From assembly GCF_015354735.1 (NCBI RefSeq), contig NZ_JACEFJ010000005.1:186001-250000 (forward strand): a stretch of DNA of 64,000 nt, written 5' to 3'. Positions 54,901-61,861 of the stretch are shown piece after piece. The notes beneath the pieces are model-generated. The model ran no database searches, was not told the origin of the DNA, and saw nothing but the letters and a program-made list of their open reading frames with translations. The position numbers and the translations under genes are program-made. Within the stretch, counting starts at the first letter, position 1. Each line of letters starts with the position of its first letter. This DNA comes from Pararhodonellum marinum (GTDB lineage: Bacteria; Bacteroidota; Bacteroidia; Cytophagales; Cyclobacteriaceae).

Positions 54901-55395
54901 GACATGTCAAAAATAGAGGCCAATAAAATGGAAGTAGTTAAGCAGGAGACCAATGTCAATGATTTTCTCTCCACAATTCTTCTTCCTCTCAAGTCCATTG
55001 CCATTAAAAAGGGTCTTCTATTAACAGCAAAATATGAATCCAAACCGTTTATTGACCAAATAGACAGGCGATATTTTGAAATGATTGTCAACAACACGGT
55101 AGGCAATGCCATTAAATATTCTGAAAAAGGACTTATTGAAGTCAGGCTGAAAAGAAATGGGAAAAATCTTGAATTTTTGGTCAAAGATTCCGGAATAGGA
55201 ATGGGGGAGGATTTTTTGAAAAACCTATACAAACCCTTTGAACAGGAAAGTGTAGGCTATGGGCGTGCATTTGAGGGGACAGGCTTGGGATTGACGATTA
55301 CCAAAAGCCTCGTTGATATACTGAGAGGAAAGATTGATATCCAAAGTAAAAAAAATGAAGGAACCACCGTTCATATTATTTTACCTCTCAATTAA
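51958..55395 (+). CDS. Periplasmic-propeller sensor histidine kinase with PAS domain
   Basis: 1145 residues. A signal peptide (about 1-21, ending SIAQ) leads into a large periplasmic part with two-component-regulator propeller repeats (for example DNEGRIWFSTSRGVFYYDG and DERGVIWAGSENGVYLINDG, spanning about 40-640) and a Y_Y_Y domain (about 665-735). One membrane helix (about 742-762) is followed by PAS (about 785-900), then HisKA with His933 in SHEIRTPLNGI, and HATPase with DSGIGMG and GTGLGLT. Unlike classic SusC/D hybrid systems it has no receiver or AraC domain; a receiver comes first in the next gene, 47 bases downstream. A second ATG two codons in is an alternative start. The ligand is unknown. 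Confidence 0.9.
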   Translation: MLMRKILFGLICLFCSQTSIAQYFQLNEQIKGLDLPSENIRKIIQDNEGRIWFSTSRGVFYYDGIQTYALPDSIQNKLSDQLNLMKDEDGYIWVYNSQDTIKAFYFFDLKWYEFEFPDSLNPGGEFLSYIALQVLRKGEEKKFVLITQDQLALGDFAAKTWQIIPNNVDISGTLGSCLFYDGDYYFFFEKSTFVLEGGNLKPFYVKDLPGPAIQVAYCEESGYFYYLGDNFLSRSKVFGEANETIFENFSKNIFTRNNYYSLQVQDGRIYFFYNSQLYKFNPNTNDIYEISAFKATNSYSIYTALVGLQGVIWIGTQRGLVNISSLRFQNYNSTGDLLDDEVTALIKIRPGYFIFGFNNGLQFWENDEFKVGVQNPNYIGQPVDRITNFSKDRNGKVWFSSNQAGVGFLDPDKKTIRFQPHPEKAFVNFVEAVGDSLFVVSSNKIYLGDINQSLAQVFDQEITQNILDWVDQKEIFIRKIGKLSDGRLMLLQGGNQLPKNYFKSTNEYVITVGYDYFEKDGVIYLATEGGLKYYKDGKWDFFTINDYVIDRPIYAILEDERGVIWAGSENGVYLINDGVLRRFDQKSGLSGSEVNRGAMIMGDQGKVLIGTESGLSIFIPEEDEYFPKPPFVAIEEVIVINEDNTINPKLSQIPFNTNNIEIKYRAISFLEEANLLIHYRLVGLQDEWQLIESPRNTSIFFNNLPPGEYHLELKASLGGQFESETVYSAPFSIAKPFYLQNWFILLILFGFLVIGFLLNTLLNQLRNQGILKSTIDQKVKQIRSAEEQFRHVWKSSKDGLLLSLVGGKIIAANPAMATLAGIPLKKLETGVVADLFTDPGYYERERARALAELKEHDGEGVIFEWLMPFHTGLKEIELYMTKLDIKYEDKPVLLTVFTDITAKKAYERGLKEAKEKAEEANRLKTNFLSNMSHEIRTPLNGILGSTENIIDRNQNNSQLVNELSIIMESSERLLNTINSILDMSKIEANKMEVVKQETNVNDFLSTILLPLKSIAIKKGLLLTAKYESKPFIDQIDRRYFEMIVNNTVGNAIKYSEKGLIEVRLKRNGKNLEFLVKDSGIGMGEDFLKNLYKPFEQESVGYGRAFEGTGLGLTITKSLVDILRGKIDIQSKKNEGTTVHIILPLN

Positions 55396-55442
55396 ATATT
55401 ATGTTTACACTTTCTTCTTGCCATTAATTTTACCGGGATATT

Positions 55443-56630
55443 ATGTCAAACATGTTTTCATTAAGAATCTTGATCACAGAAGATGATCATGTATCGGCTT
55501 TACTTTTGAAAAAAGCCTTAGAAAAAAATAGTCACCACATCATCGGAATCTGTGATTCGGGCGAAGAAGCCCTTGATATGTTGGAAGAAAATTCAGCAGA
55601 TCTTGTCATGATGGATATCAGCCTTTCAGGTGAACTTGACGGGATAAAAACCACAGAGATCATCAATGAAAAATATGGTATTCCCGTAGTTTATTTATCC
55701 GCCAGTTCGGACACTGAAACACTAAACAAAGTTGTAGGTACCAATCCCAGTGCTTATGTCATCAAACCCTTCAATACCAGGGAATTACACATGGTCATCG
55801 AGCTGGCCATATACAAAGACAGGAAAGAAAAGGAACTGCAAAAGCTCAATAATGAACTAGAGGAGAAAGTTAGGCAGAGAACTGCAGATCTTAGGGATGC
55901 CAACAAGGAACTGAGGAGAGCTTTAGAGAAGGAAAAAGAGATCAGTGAACTGAAATCAAGGATAGTTCAAAATGTTTCCCATGGTTTTAAGACTCCGCTT
56001 ACCTCAATCTTGAGTTCAGCACAGCTATTGCAGAAATATGCAGAAAAAGACCACCCTTTCAAGGCTAAAATCGGAAGGCATGCCCAAAAGATAGAAAATT
56101 CCGTTAGAAACCTCAACAGTCTTTTGACCAGTGTGTTGTTTTTTGGCAAAGCGGATGCAGACAAAATAGATTTTAAGCCAAAGAAACTCTTTACAGGTGC
56201 ATTTTTTAATGATCTGGTGGATGTGGTCAAGGCAGGTTCCGAAAATCAGGTTAAAATCAACCTAAACATGCGCCAATTGCCGAAAACCATTACTTCTGAT
56301 GTAGAACTGCTTTACCAGATTTATGAAAATCTTCTTTCCAATGCAGTGAAATATTCTCAGGAAAACACCACTGTTGAATTTGAGGTTTGGATGGAAGGTG
56401 GGATACTGAAATCCAGAATCAAAGACCAGGGAATTGGGATACCTCAAGCAGAACAAAGTCAATTGTTTGACCGGTTTTTTAGAGCAAAAAATGTGGGCAT
56501 CCGAGAAGGTTCTGGCTTAGGGCTCTCCATCGTCAAAAAATGTGTGGATGTATTGAGAGGTGAAATAACTTTTGAGAGTGCAGCAAACAAAGGCACCACT
56601 TTTTACGTCAACATTCCAGTAAAAGAATAA
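55443..56630 (+). CDS. Receiver-histidine kinase hybrid (response regulator fused to kinase)
   Basis: 395 residues, cytoplasmic. An N-terminal receiver (about 6-125) has the acidic pair Asp14/Asp15, phospho-acceptor Asp58, Ser86 and Lys108. A coiled coil (about 128-170) links it to HisKA with His180 in NVSHGFKTPL, and HATPase follows (KDQGIGI, GSGLGLSIV). The H-box is unusual: the acidic residue normally after the histidine is Gly181. The receiver can accept phosphate from the upstream kinase, making a split phosphorelay likely. Four bases separate it from the ABC ATPase gene. Confidence 0.9.
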   Translation: MSNMFSLRILITEDDHVSALLLKKALEKNSHHIIGICDSGEEALDMLEENSADLVMMDISLSGELDGIKTTEIINEKYGIPVVYLSASSDTETLNKVVGTNPSAYVIKPFNTRELHMVIELAIYKDRKEKELQKLNNELEEKVRQRTADLRDANKELRRALEKEKEISELKSRIVQNVSHGFKTPLTSILSSAQLLQKYAEKDHPFKAKIGRHAQKIENSVRNLNSLLTSVLFFGKADADKIDFKPKKLFTGAFFNDLVDVVKAGSENQVKINLNMRQLPKTITSDVELLYQIYENLLSNAVKYSQENTTVEFEVWMEGGILKSRIKDQGIGIPQAEQSQLFDRFFRAKNVGIREGSGLGLSIVKKCVDVLRGEITFESAANKGTTFYVNIPVKE

Positions 56631-56634
56631 GCGT

Positions 56635-57270
56635 ATGCTTTCTATCAAGAATGTTTCCTTCAAGTATAATAACAGTAATTCGTTTGTATTTCCAGACATA
56701 TCATGTCAGGCAGGAAGCCAGCTTTTGATTTTGGGTGAATCTGGATCAGGAAAAACAACGCTGCTCAATATTCTGGGGGGTTTATTGGCTCCGGACAAAG
56801 GAGAAGTTTTGATTGATCAAATACCCATATATTCCTTGAGTGGAGCAAAATTGGATAAATTCAGAGGGAATAATATTGGCATTATTTTTCAAAAACCGCA
56901 TATTCTTGGTCCCCTTACGGTTGAGGAAAACTTGAGTTTGGCTAATTTCTTTGTAGGTAAAAAACAATCAGACAGGATCAGTCAAGTCTTAGAAGACCTG
57001 GGTATCGGACAGAAAAGAAGATCTCTGGTATCCACCCTCAGTGAAGGAGAAGCTCAAAGGCTTTCTATAGCCAGGGCCTTGGCCAATGATCCAAAAGTAA
57101 TTTTAGCAGATGAACCTACCGCAAGTCTGGATGATGTAAATGCAAGTAAAGTAATCCAATTATTAAAGGAGCAAGCTGAAAAATACCATGCTGTATTGAT
57201 CATCGTTACGCATGATCAACGGGTAAAAGATCATTTTGAAAACCAAACCATCATGGGAGGGGCTTTATGA
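56635..57270 (+). CDS. ABC transporter ATP-binding protein (MacB/LolD type)
   Basis: 211 residues. Walker A GESGSGKTT (34-42), Q-loop GIIFQK, signature LSEGE (135-139), Walker B VILADEP (155-161) and switch His193 are all present, so it should hydrolyse ATP. It overlaps the FtsX-type permease by four bases. The short N-terminal part and LSEGEAQR signature place it with LolD/MacB/ZrgB-like ATPases, which work with FtsX-type permeases in mechanotransmission or export rather than import. Substrate unknown. Confidence 0.92.
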   Translation: MLSIKNVSFKYNNSNSFVFPDISCQAGSQLLILGESGSGKTTLLNILGGLLAPDKGEVLIDQIPIYSLSGAKLDKFRGNNIGIIFQKPHILGPLTVEENLSLANFFVGKKQSDRISQVLEDLGIGQKRRSLVSTLSEGEAQRLSIARALANDPKVILADEPTASLDDVNASKVIQLLKEQAEKYHAVLIIVTHDQRVKDHFENQTIMGGAL

Positions 57271-58487
57271 ATCTAATCAAATTGAGTTGGAAATACCTTA
57301 TTGACAAACCCCTTAATACGGGGCTCAATATTTTATTATTGGCTTTAGGATTAGCCATCATAACGGTTCTGCTCCTGATCCAGGATCAATTTGAAAATAA
57401 AATGTCAAGAGATGCAGAGGGAATTGATTTAGTGGTAGGTGCAAAAGGAAGTCCTTTGCAATTGATTCTTTCCAGTGTCTACCATATTGACTTCCCCACT
57501 GGTAACATTGATATGGAGGAAGCAAAAAGCCTTTCTAAAAACAGGTTGGTAAAAAACTCCATTCCGCTGGGGATGGGGGACAATTACCAAGGATTTCGCA
57601 TAGTAGGTACAAACCACGATTATTTGGAGCTTTATCAAGTCAATTTCCAAACTGGTCAAGCATGGCAAATTCCTTTTGAGGTGGTTTTGGGTAATGATGT
57701 GGCTGAGAAATTAAAGCTCAAAGTCGGTGATAGGTTTGTGGGGTCGCATGGTATCGGAAGCAGTAGCCATGACCACGACGAGCATGATTATGTTGTTTCA
57801 GGTGTTTTGGAAAAGCAGAATAAGGTGTTAGATAATTTGATCCTCACCAGCATAGAATCAGTCTGGTATACTCATGATGAAGGTCATGACCATGAAAAAT
57901 TTGAGCAGCAAGTGGTCAAATCAGGCTTTCCAGAATCAGATGAACCCCGGGAGGTAACCTCACTTTTAATTCAGTATAGGAATCCCATTGCAGCGGTGCA
58001 GTTGCCCCGCTTCATTAACAGCCGAAGTTCATTACAGGCAGCATCTCCATCATTTGAGATTTCCCGATTATTTGAACTTTTAGGGGTAGGGATCAAACTG
58101 GTTCAGGGTCTTGCTATAGTAATTATCATCATTTCAGGATTAGGCATATTTATCGCCCTTTTCAATTCTTTAAAGGAAAGGAAGTATGATTTGGCAGTAA
58201 TGCGAACTATTGGAGCTTCCAAAGGGCAGTTATTCATGCATATTATTCTTGAGGGTTTGATTCTTACTTTCTTGGGAGCCCTCTTTGGAATAATTCTTGG
58301 ACACCTTTTTCTTGCTTTTGTTGTTTATACCAATGAACAAGGCGCCTTGTCTGGATTGAGCGCTTGGGTGTTCTTAAAAGAAGAAATCTGGATCCTGTGT
58401 TTTGCCTTAATTGTTGGTATATTCGCTTCGTTAATTCCAGCTTGGAACGCCTACAGAACTGACATTGCCGCACAATTGACCCGATAA
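57267..58487 (+). CDS. FtsX/MacB-type ABC permease with histidine-rich loop
   Basis: 406 residues. One membrane helix near the N-terminus (about 19-39) is followed by a large extracytoplasmic MacB-like domain (about 45-265) and three C-terminal helices (about 275-305, 325-355, 372-395), the FtsX topology. The periplasmic part has two His/Asp clusters: GSSSHDHDEHD (His168, 170, 173) and YTHDEGHDHE (His203, 207, 209), suited to metal binding. It overlaps the ATPase by four bases, and the DUF3299-like protein starts 15 bases after it. Confidence 0.9.
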   Translation: MNLIKLSWKYLIDKPLNTGLNILLLALGLAIITVLLLIQDQFENKMSRDAEGIDLVVGAKGSPLQLILSSVYHIDFPTGNIDMEEAKSLSKNRLVKNSIPLGMGDNYQGFRIVGTNHDYLELYQVNFQTGQAWQIPFEVVLGNDVAEKLKLKVGDRFVGSHGIGSSSHDHDEHDYVVSGVLEKQNKVLDNLILTSIESVWYTHDEGHDHEKFEQQVVKSGFPESDEPREVTSLLIQYRNPIAAVQLPRFINSRSSLQAASPSFEISRLFELLGVGIKLVQGLAIVIIIISGLGIFIALFNSLKERKYDLAVMRTIGASKGQLFMHIILEGLILTFLGALFGIILGHLFLAFVVYTNEQGALSGLSAWVFLKEEIWILCFALIVGIFASLIPAWNAYRTDIAAQLTR

Positions 58488-58502
58488 TTGAAACAATCAA
58501 CC

Positions 58503-58940
58503 ATGAAAATATTTAGAATATCTACCATTATCTGCTGTATTTTGATTTCAGGCTTGGCCCTTGCCCAAGAAGGAAATGTATGGCGTTCACTATCAGAGGT
58601 CACCTATAAAATCGGCGAAGACGAGTTTGGAGAACTTTATTTACCTGTATTTAGTGAGGAGATCAAGTCATTAGAGGGAAAAGAAGTCAGTGCTGATGGT
58701 TATATCATTCCTTTTGAAGGCATGTTTAAACCAGAGCATATTATTCTTTCCTCCCTTCCTCTAGCTGAATGTTTTTTTTGCGGTTCAGGTGGGCCGGAAA
58801 CAGTAATGGAGGTCTTGCTAAAAGATCCCATCAAATACACCTCAAAGAGAGTTCAGGTCAAAGGGAAACTGGTGCTTAATGACCGAGATCCTGAAAAGCT
58901 TATGTATATTCTAAAGGATGCAGAATTGGTCCTCAAATAA
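58503..58940 (+). CDS. Secreted DUF3299-like protein with CxxC motif
   Basis: 145 residues from the ATG at 58503. A signal peptide (about 1-21, ending LALA) precedes a small beta-rich domain resembling the OB-like DUF3299 fold: GKEVSADGYIIPFEG (59-73), then PLAECFFCGSGGPETVMEV (86-104) with Cys90 and Cys93. Related proteins accompany ABC/FtsX pairs in zinc-linked operons such as the Vibrio zrg genes. It follows the permease by 15 bases and ends 15 bases from the convergent aminotransferase. Family call is moderate; binding of metal through the CxxC is inference. Confidence 0.7.
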   Translation: MKIFRISTIICCILISGLALAQEGNVWRSLSEVTYKIGEDEFGELYLPVFSEEIKSLEGKEVSADGYIIPFEGMFKPEHIILSSLPLAECFFCGSGGPETVMEVLLKDPIKYTSKRVQVKGKLVLNDRDPEKLMYILKDAELVLK

Positions 58941-58955
58941 ATTTAAAATCACTGC

Positions 58956-59777
58956 CTATACAGAGATTTTTTCTTCCAATTCCTTCAGACGAACCATCAT
59001 TTGCCGAGTGACTGGTCCGGGATTACCCATTCCGATGAGCTGATCGTCTATTTGTTTTATGGGCAAAATTCTTTTGGTAGAACTTGTCAAAAAAACTTCA
59101 TCTGCTTCCATGATTTCTTTTAAGGCAATGTCTCTTTCCTCTACCCCTTCAGCGAGTTCTATGACATATTTTCTGGTGATGCCGTAGAGTATATTCTTTT
59201 TGGGGGTGCTGATAACCCCATTTTTGACCATAAAAAGGTTGCTTCTGGAACATTCAGAAATAACACCCTCATGGTGATACATAACGTCTTCAATTTCCTC
59301 CGATTTCCAGTCAGCACTTGCCATTACTGCCAGGGTATAGTTAGTGGTTTTGACATCGGCAATTGGCCTAAGGTATTCCAAACTCCGCAATTTCACTCCC
59401 AATTCATATTTCTTGGCCACCGGCATGTTCAATTCTTCACAGAAAATATACAGATTCCCAGTTGATGGGCTGAAATAATCCATGGATATTCCACCTGAAA
59501 GCACCATTCTAATTCCTCCAAATTCCAACTGGTTTTTTTGAATCAATACTAAGATGATATCTTTGAGCTTTTCCCTGGAATATTTTAGAGGTAAGCGGGT
59601 TTTTTCTGCAGATCGGATAAACCTATCCAGGTAATCATCCAAGAATAAAGGTTGGAAATTGACCGATCGAAAAAAATCAAATATCGCGTAACCCCTTATC
59701 AATCCGATATCAAGTGGGTGAATGGAGGCTGAGGATGAAGGAATAATTGAATCAATGGAAAAACAATAGGGTTTCAT
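58956..59777 (-). CDS. Class IV (PLP) aminotransferase
   Basis: 273 residues, fold type IV PLP enzyme. Lys143 in ADVKTTNYTLAV should bind PLP, and Glu174 in GVISECSRSNLF the ring nitrogen. The family includes branched-chain and D-alanine aminotransferases and aminodeoxychorismate lyase; the sequence does not decide among them, though length and the FDFFR start region fit the D-amino-acid/branched-chain group. It is divergent from the MerC gene (94 bases apart) and convergent with the DUF3299-like gene. Confidence 0.88.
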   Translation of the reverse strand: MKPYCFSIDSIIPSSSASIHPLDIGLIRGYAIFDFFRSVNFQPLFLDDYLDRFIRSAEKTRLPLKYSREKLKDIILVLIQKNQLEFGGIRMVLSGGISMDYFSPSTGNLYIFCEELNMPVAKKYELGVKLRSLEYLRPIADVKTTNYTLAVMASADWKSEEIEDVMYHHEGVISECSRSNLFMVKNGVISTPKKNILYGITRKYVIELAEGVEERDIALKEIMEADEVFLTSSTKRILPIKQIDDQLIGMGNPGPVTRQMMVRLKELEEKISV

Positions 59778-59833
59778 GTCAACATAATTTGATTGATGTC
59801 CAACATAAAAATAGAAATAATATCGGACTTACT

Positions 59834-59865
59834 TTGGTTTATTTATCGAATGGTTCCTATATTTG
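59834..59865 (+). promoter_or_regulatory. Promoter of the MerC-type gene
   Basis: TTG (59834-59836), a 21-base spacer and TATATTTG (59858-59865). The -7 element ends only five bases before the ATG, so the message would be nearly leaderless. Confidence 0.55.
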
Positions 59866-59878
59866 CAACTATGTTGCA
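59864..59878. promoter_or_regulatory. Palindromic operator overlapping promoter and start codon
   Basis: TGCAAC-TAT-GTTGCA is a perfect 6+6 bp inverted repeat that covers the end of the -7 element and the ATG of the MerC-type gene (59871). Size, symmetry and place suit a dimeric metal-responsive repressor of the Fur/Zur family; no such regulator is encoded in the window. Confidence 0.55.
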
Positions 59879-60263
59879 TAAAATAAAAACTACCCCGATT
59901 TCTTTTTCCGATTTATTCGGTATTTCAGCCTCTTTTTTATGTCTGATCCATTGCTTGGCAGTACCTGTTTTGCTGACTATGGGCTATGTCTTACAGTTTC
60001 CTTTTGGCATTAATCATGAAATCTGGGATTTGATTTTTATTGTCTTGGCAGTAATGGCAGTTTATTTTTCCACAAAAAAGCACAGCAATGGCATTATCAA
60101 AATATGCTTATGGTCAATTGTTTTGGTTTTTTCAGTCAGTGTCTTGGTTCATGAATGGATACCTGGTATGGTAAATGTTTCTATTGGCAGCTCAATTGCC
60201 CTAATATTCTTACATATTATTAATTGGAATAATCATAGAGGCATTAAGGTTATAAGCAAATAA
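59871..60263 (+). CDS. MerC-domain membrane protein
   Basis: 130 residues, four predicted membrane helices. The first contains the MerC hallmark Cys24-x2-His27-Cys28 (SASFLCLIHCLAVP). MerC proteins carry mercury or other soft metals across the inner membrane; chromosomal copies in Bacteroidota have no proven substrate. The ATG at 59871 is chosen because the frame's 26 upstream codons would run through the promoter. Regulation by the palindrome over the start is inferred. Confidence 0.85.
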   Translation: MLHKIKTTPISFSDLFGISASFLCLIHCLAVPVLLTMGYVLQFPFGINHEIWDLIFIVLAVMAVYFSTKKHSNGIIKICLWSIVLVFSVSVLVHEWIPGMVNVSIGSSIALIFLHIINWNNHRGIKVISK

Positions 60264-60292
60264 TTTCTTTTTTTAATTAAATTTTCTGAATA

Positions 60293-60313
60293 TTGGTAGT
60301 TCGAAACTACCAA
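60293..60313. promoter_or_regulatory. 9-bp perfect inverted repeat before a lipoprotein gene
   Basis: TTGGTAGTT-CGA-AACTACCAA ends three bases before the ATG of the 60317 lipoprotein. It could be a repressor operator, or an RNA hairpin that hides the start. It has no T tract, so it is not a terminator for the MerC gene. Confidence 0.55.
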
Positions 60314-60316
60314 CTT

Positions 60317-60736
60317 ATGAAAAAATTTCAATGGCTTACCTTTTCCCTAGGTCTATTATTGATATTAGGGGCCTGTCAAGACAAAGACAAGTCAAATGAT
60401 CTGTTGAAAAACGAGGTTTTGGCCATCCACGACGAGGTGATGCCCAAAATGTCCAATTTGAAAGAAGCCAGAAAACAGATTCTGGAAAAAGCCAACACTT
60501 TAGAGGTACAGGAGGCTGATTCGCTACGGGTAGCAGAACACAAAGCTGTCGCCATGCAATTGGACGATGCTTATGAAGGAATGTTTGTTTGGATGAGGCA
60601 ATACCAACCCGAACCGGAGAAAAAAAGCCCTGAAGAATTGGAAACCTATTTGTTGGACCAAAAAGAAAAAGTTACCCAAGTAAACATTGCCATAAAAAGG
60701 GCCCTTAATGAAGCAGAAAGGTTACTTGAAAATTAA
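60317..60736 (+). CDS. Small helical lipoprotein of unknown function
   Basis: 139 residues from the ATG at 60317. The lipobox LILGAC ends at Cys20. The mature part is charged and helical, probably coiled coil (about 35-139: EVLAIHDEVMPKMSNLKEAR and later KEKVTQVNIAIKRALNEAE). Similar Bacteroidota proteins are often labelled viral A-type inclusion protein and occur by SCO/cytochrome genes. It converges with the cytochrome c gene, overlapping it by four bases. Confidence 0.75.
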   Translation: MKKFQWLTFSLGLLLILGACQDKDKSNDLLKNEVLAIHDEVMPKMSNLKEARKQILEKANTLEVQEADSLRVAEHKAVAMQLDDAYEGMFVWMRQYQPEPEKKSPEELETYLLDQKEKVTQVNIAIKRALNEAERLLEN

Positions 60737-61182
60737 TTTTCATTTAAATAATTTGCCACTTCTTCTGTCGAGACCAATCCCCTTTTTTCACCCCAGATGT
60801 TGTAGAGGTAAGTAGTAATCTCTGCAATTTCCAAATTGGTAAGCTGGGGGTTTGGCGGCATGGCTTGGTTATACATGGTGCCATTGACTTTGATTTCCCC
60901 CTTCATCCCGTATTTTATTATCCTTACGGTCCTTCCCACATCTTCTAACATGTAATCTGCCTGTGCAAGTGGCGGGATCAATTTCCCAAGCCCTTCTCCA
61001 TCTTTTTGATGACAATTTGCACAGTATTGCTCATACAAAATTTTGCCCTCAATGGCATATTTCATGGTTTTGGTATCAGAGATATGGGTTAGGGAATTTT
61101 GTTTTTCATTACCTGAAGTACCACAGGCCAATACACCTACCAAAAAAAAGATTCCGGCCCAAAATGACCTAAATCCCATCAC
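60733..61182 (-). CDS. Monohaem cytochrome c lipoprotein
   Basis: 149 residues. Lipobox Cys20 (LVGVLACG) anchors it. The cytochrome c domain (about 42-130) binds haem through CANCH (54-58), with Met108 in NQAMPPNPQLT the likely sixth ligand. It should carry electrons at the outer face of the inner membrane. It overlaps the SCO gene upstream by 14 bases, so the two are translationally coupled; a second ATG one codon in is possible. Confidence 0.93.
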   Translation of the reverse strand: MMGFRSFWAGIFFLVGVLACGTSGNEKQNSLTHISDTKTMKYAIEGKILYEQYCANCHQKDGEGLGKLIPPLAQADYMLEDVGRTVRIIKYGMKGEIKVNGTMYNQAMPPNPQLTNLEIAEITTYLYNIWGEKRGLVSTEEVANYLNEN

Positions 61183-61834
61183 TTTCTTCTAATAATTTCG
61201 GGATATCCTTCATTAAACGGTTGACCTGATCTTCTTTGGTCCCATCATAAATGGCTCTTATTCTTCCTTTTCTATCTATCAAGACAAATGCCCCGCTGTG
61301 TAAAAATCCACCCGGCTCGCTTTTATCTTCCATGGCAGTGGTCAGATAGCTGGTCTGTCCGATCTCAAAAATGTGTTCTTGATCCCCCGTCAAAAAATGC
61401 CAGGTACTTGCATCTTCCACCCCAATCCTTTGGGAATAGTCTTTCAGCAGAGCCACTGTGTCATATTCAGCATCAATGGAATGACTGAGTATTTTGAAAT
61501 CAGGTTCCTCTTTAAACTTCTCATAAACCCTGAGCATTTGAGTTTTCATAATAGGGCATATGGTAGGACAACTGGTAAAAAAGAAATCGGCCACATAAAC
61601 TTTACCTTTCACATCAGCATTGGTGACAATTATGCCATCCTGGTTGATCAGCGAGAATGAAGCAATGGTATGGTAAACAGTATCAACTGTTTTTTGACCG
61701 TTTTCCATTCTCTCTTCGGTATATCGATTGCCGAGGATGGGTAATTTTGAATCTGTCTCTGTTTTGGAAGTACAGTTCCACACCAATAAAATCAAGCCTA
61801 AAATTCCGGCTATTCCGAGGTTGTATTTAGTCAT
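61169..61834 (-). CDS. SCO1/SenC-family copper chaperone
   Basis: 221 residues. Lipoprotein signal with Cys21 (LLVWNC), then a thioredoxin-like domain (about 55-215). The copper-binding motif is FTSCPTICP with Cys89 and Cys93, and the third ligand His179 lies in GGFLHSGAF. SCO proteins deliver copper or reduce cysteines in the CuA site of cytochrome oxidase. Gene order SCO-cytochrome c on one strand, 27 bases after the HemJ-like gene, points to respiratory-chain assembly. Confidence 0.95.
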   Translation of the reverse strand: MTKYNLGIAGILGLILLVWNCTSKTETDSKLPILGNRYTEERMENGQKTVDTVYHTIASFSLINQDGIIVTNADVKGKVYVADFFFTSCPTICPIMKTQMLRVYEKFKEEPDFKILSHSIDAEYDTVALLKDYSQRIGVEDASTWHFLTGDQEHIFEIGQTSYLTTAMEDKSEPGGFLHSGAFVLIDRKGRIRAIYDGTKEDQVNRLMKDIPKLLEESDGI

Positions 61835-61861
61835 ATTTTTATTTACACAAAACCTTTTGCA

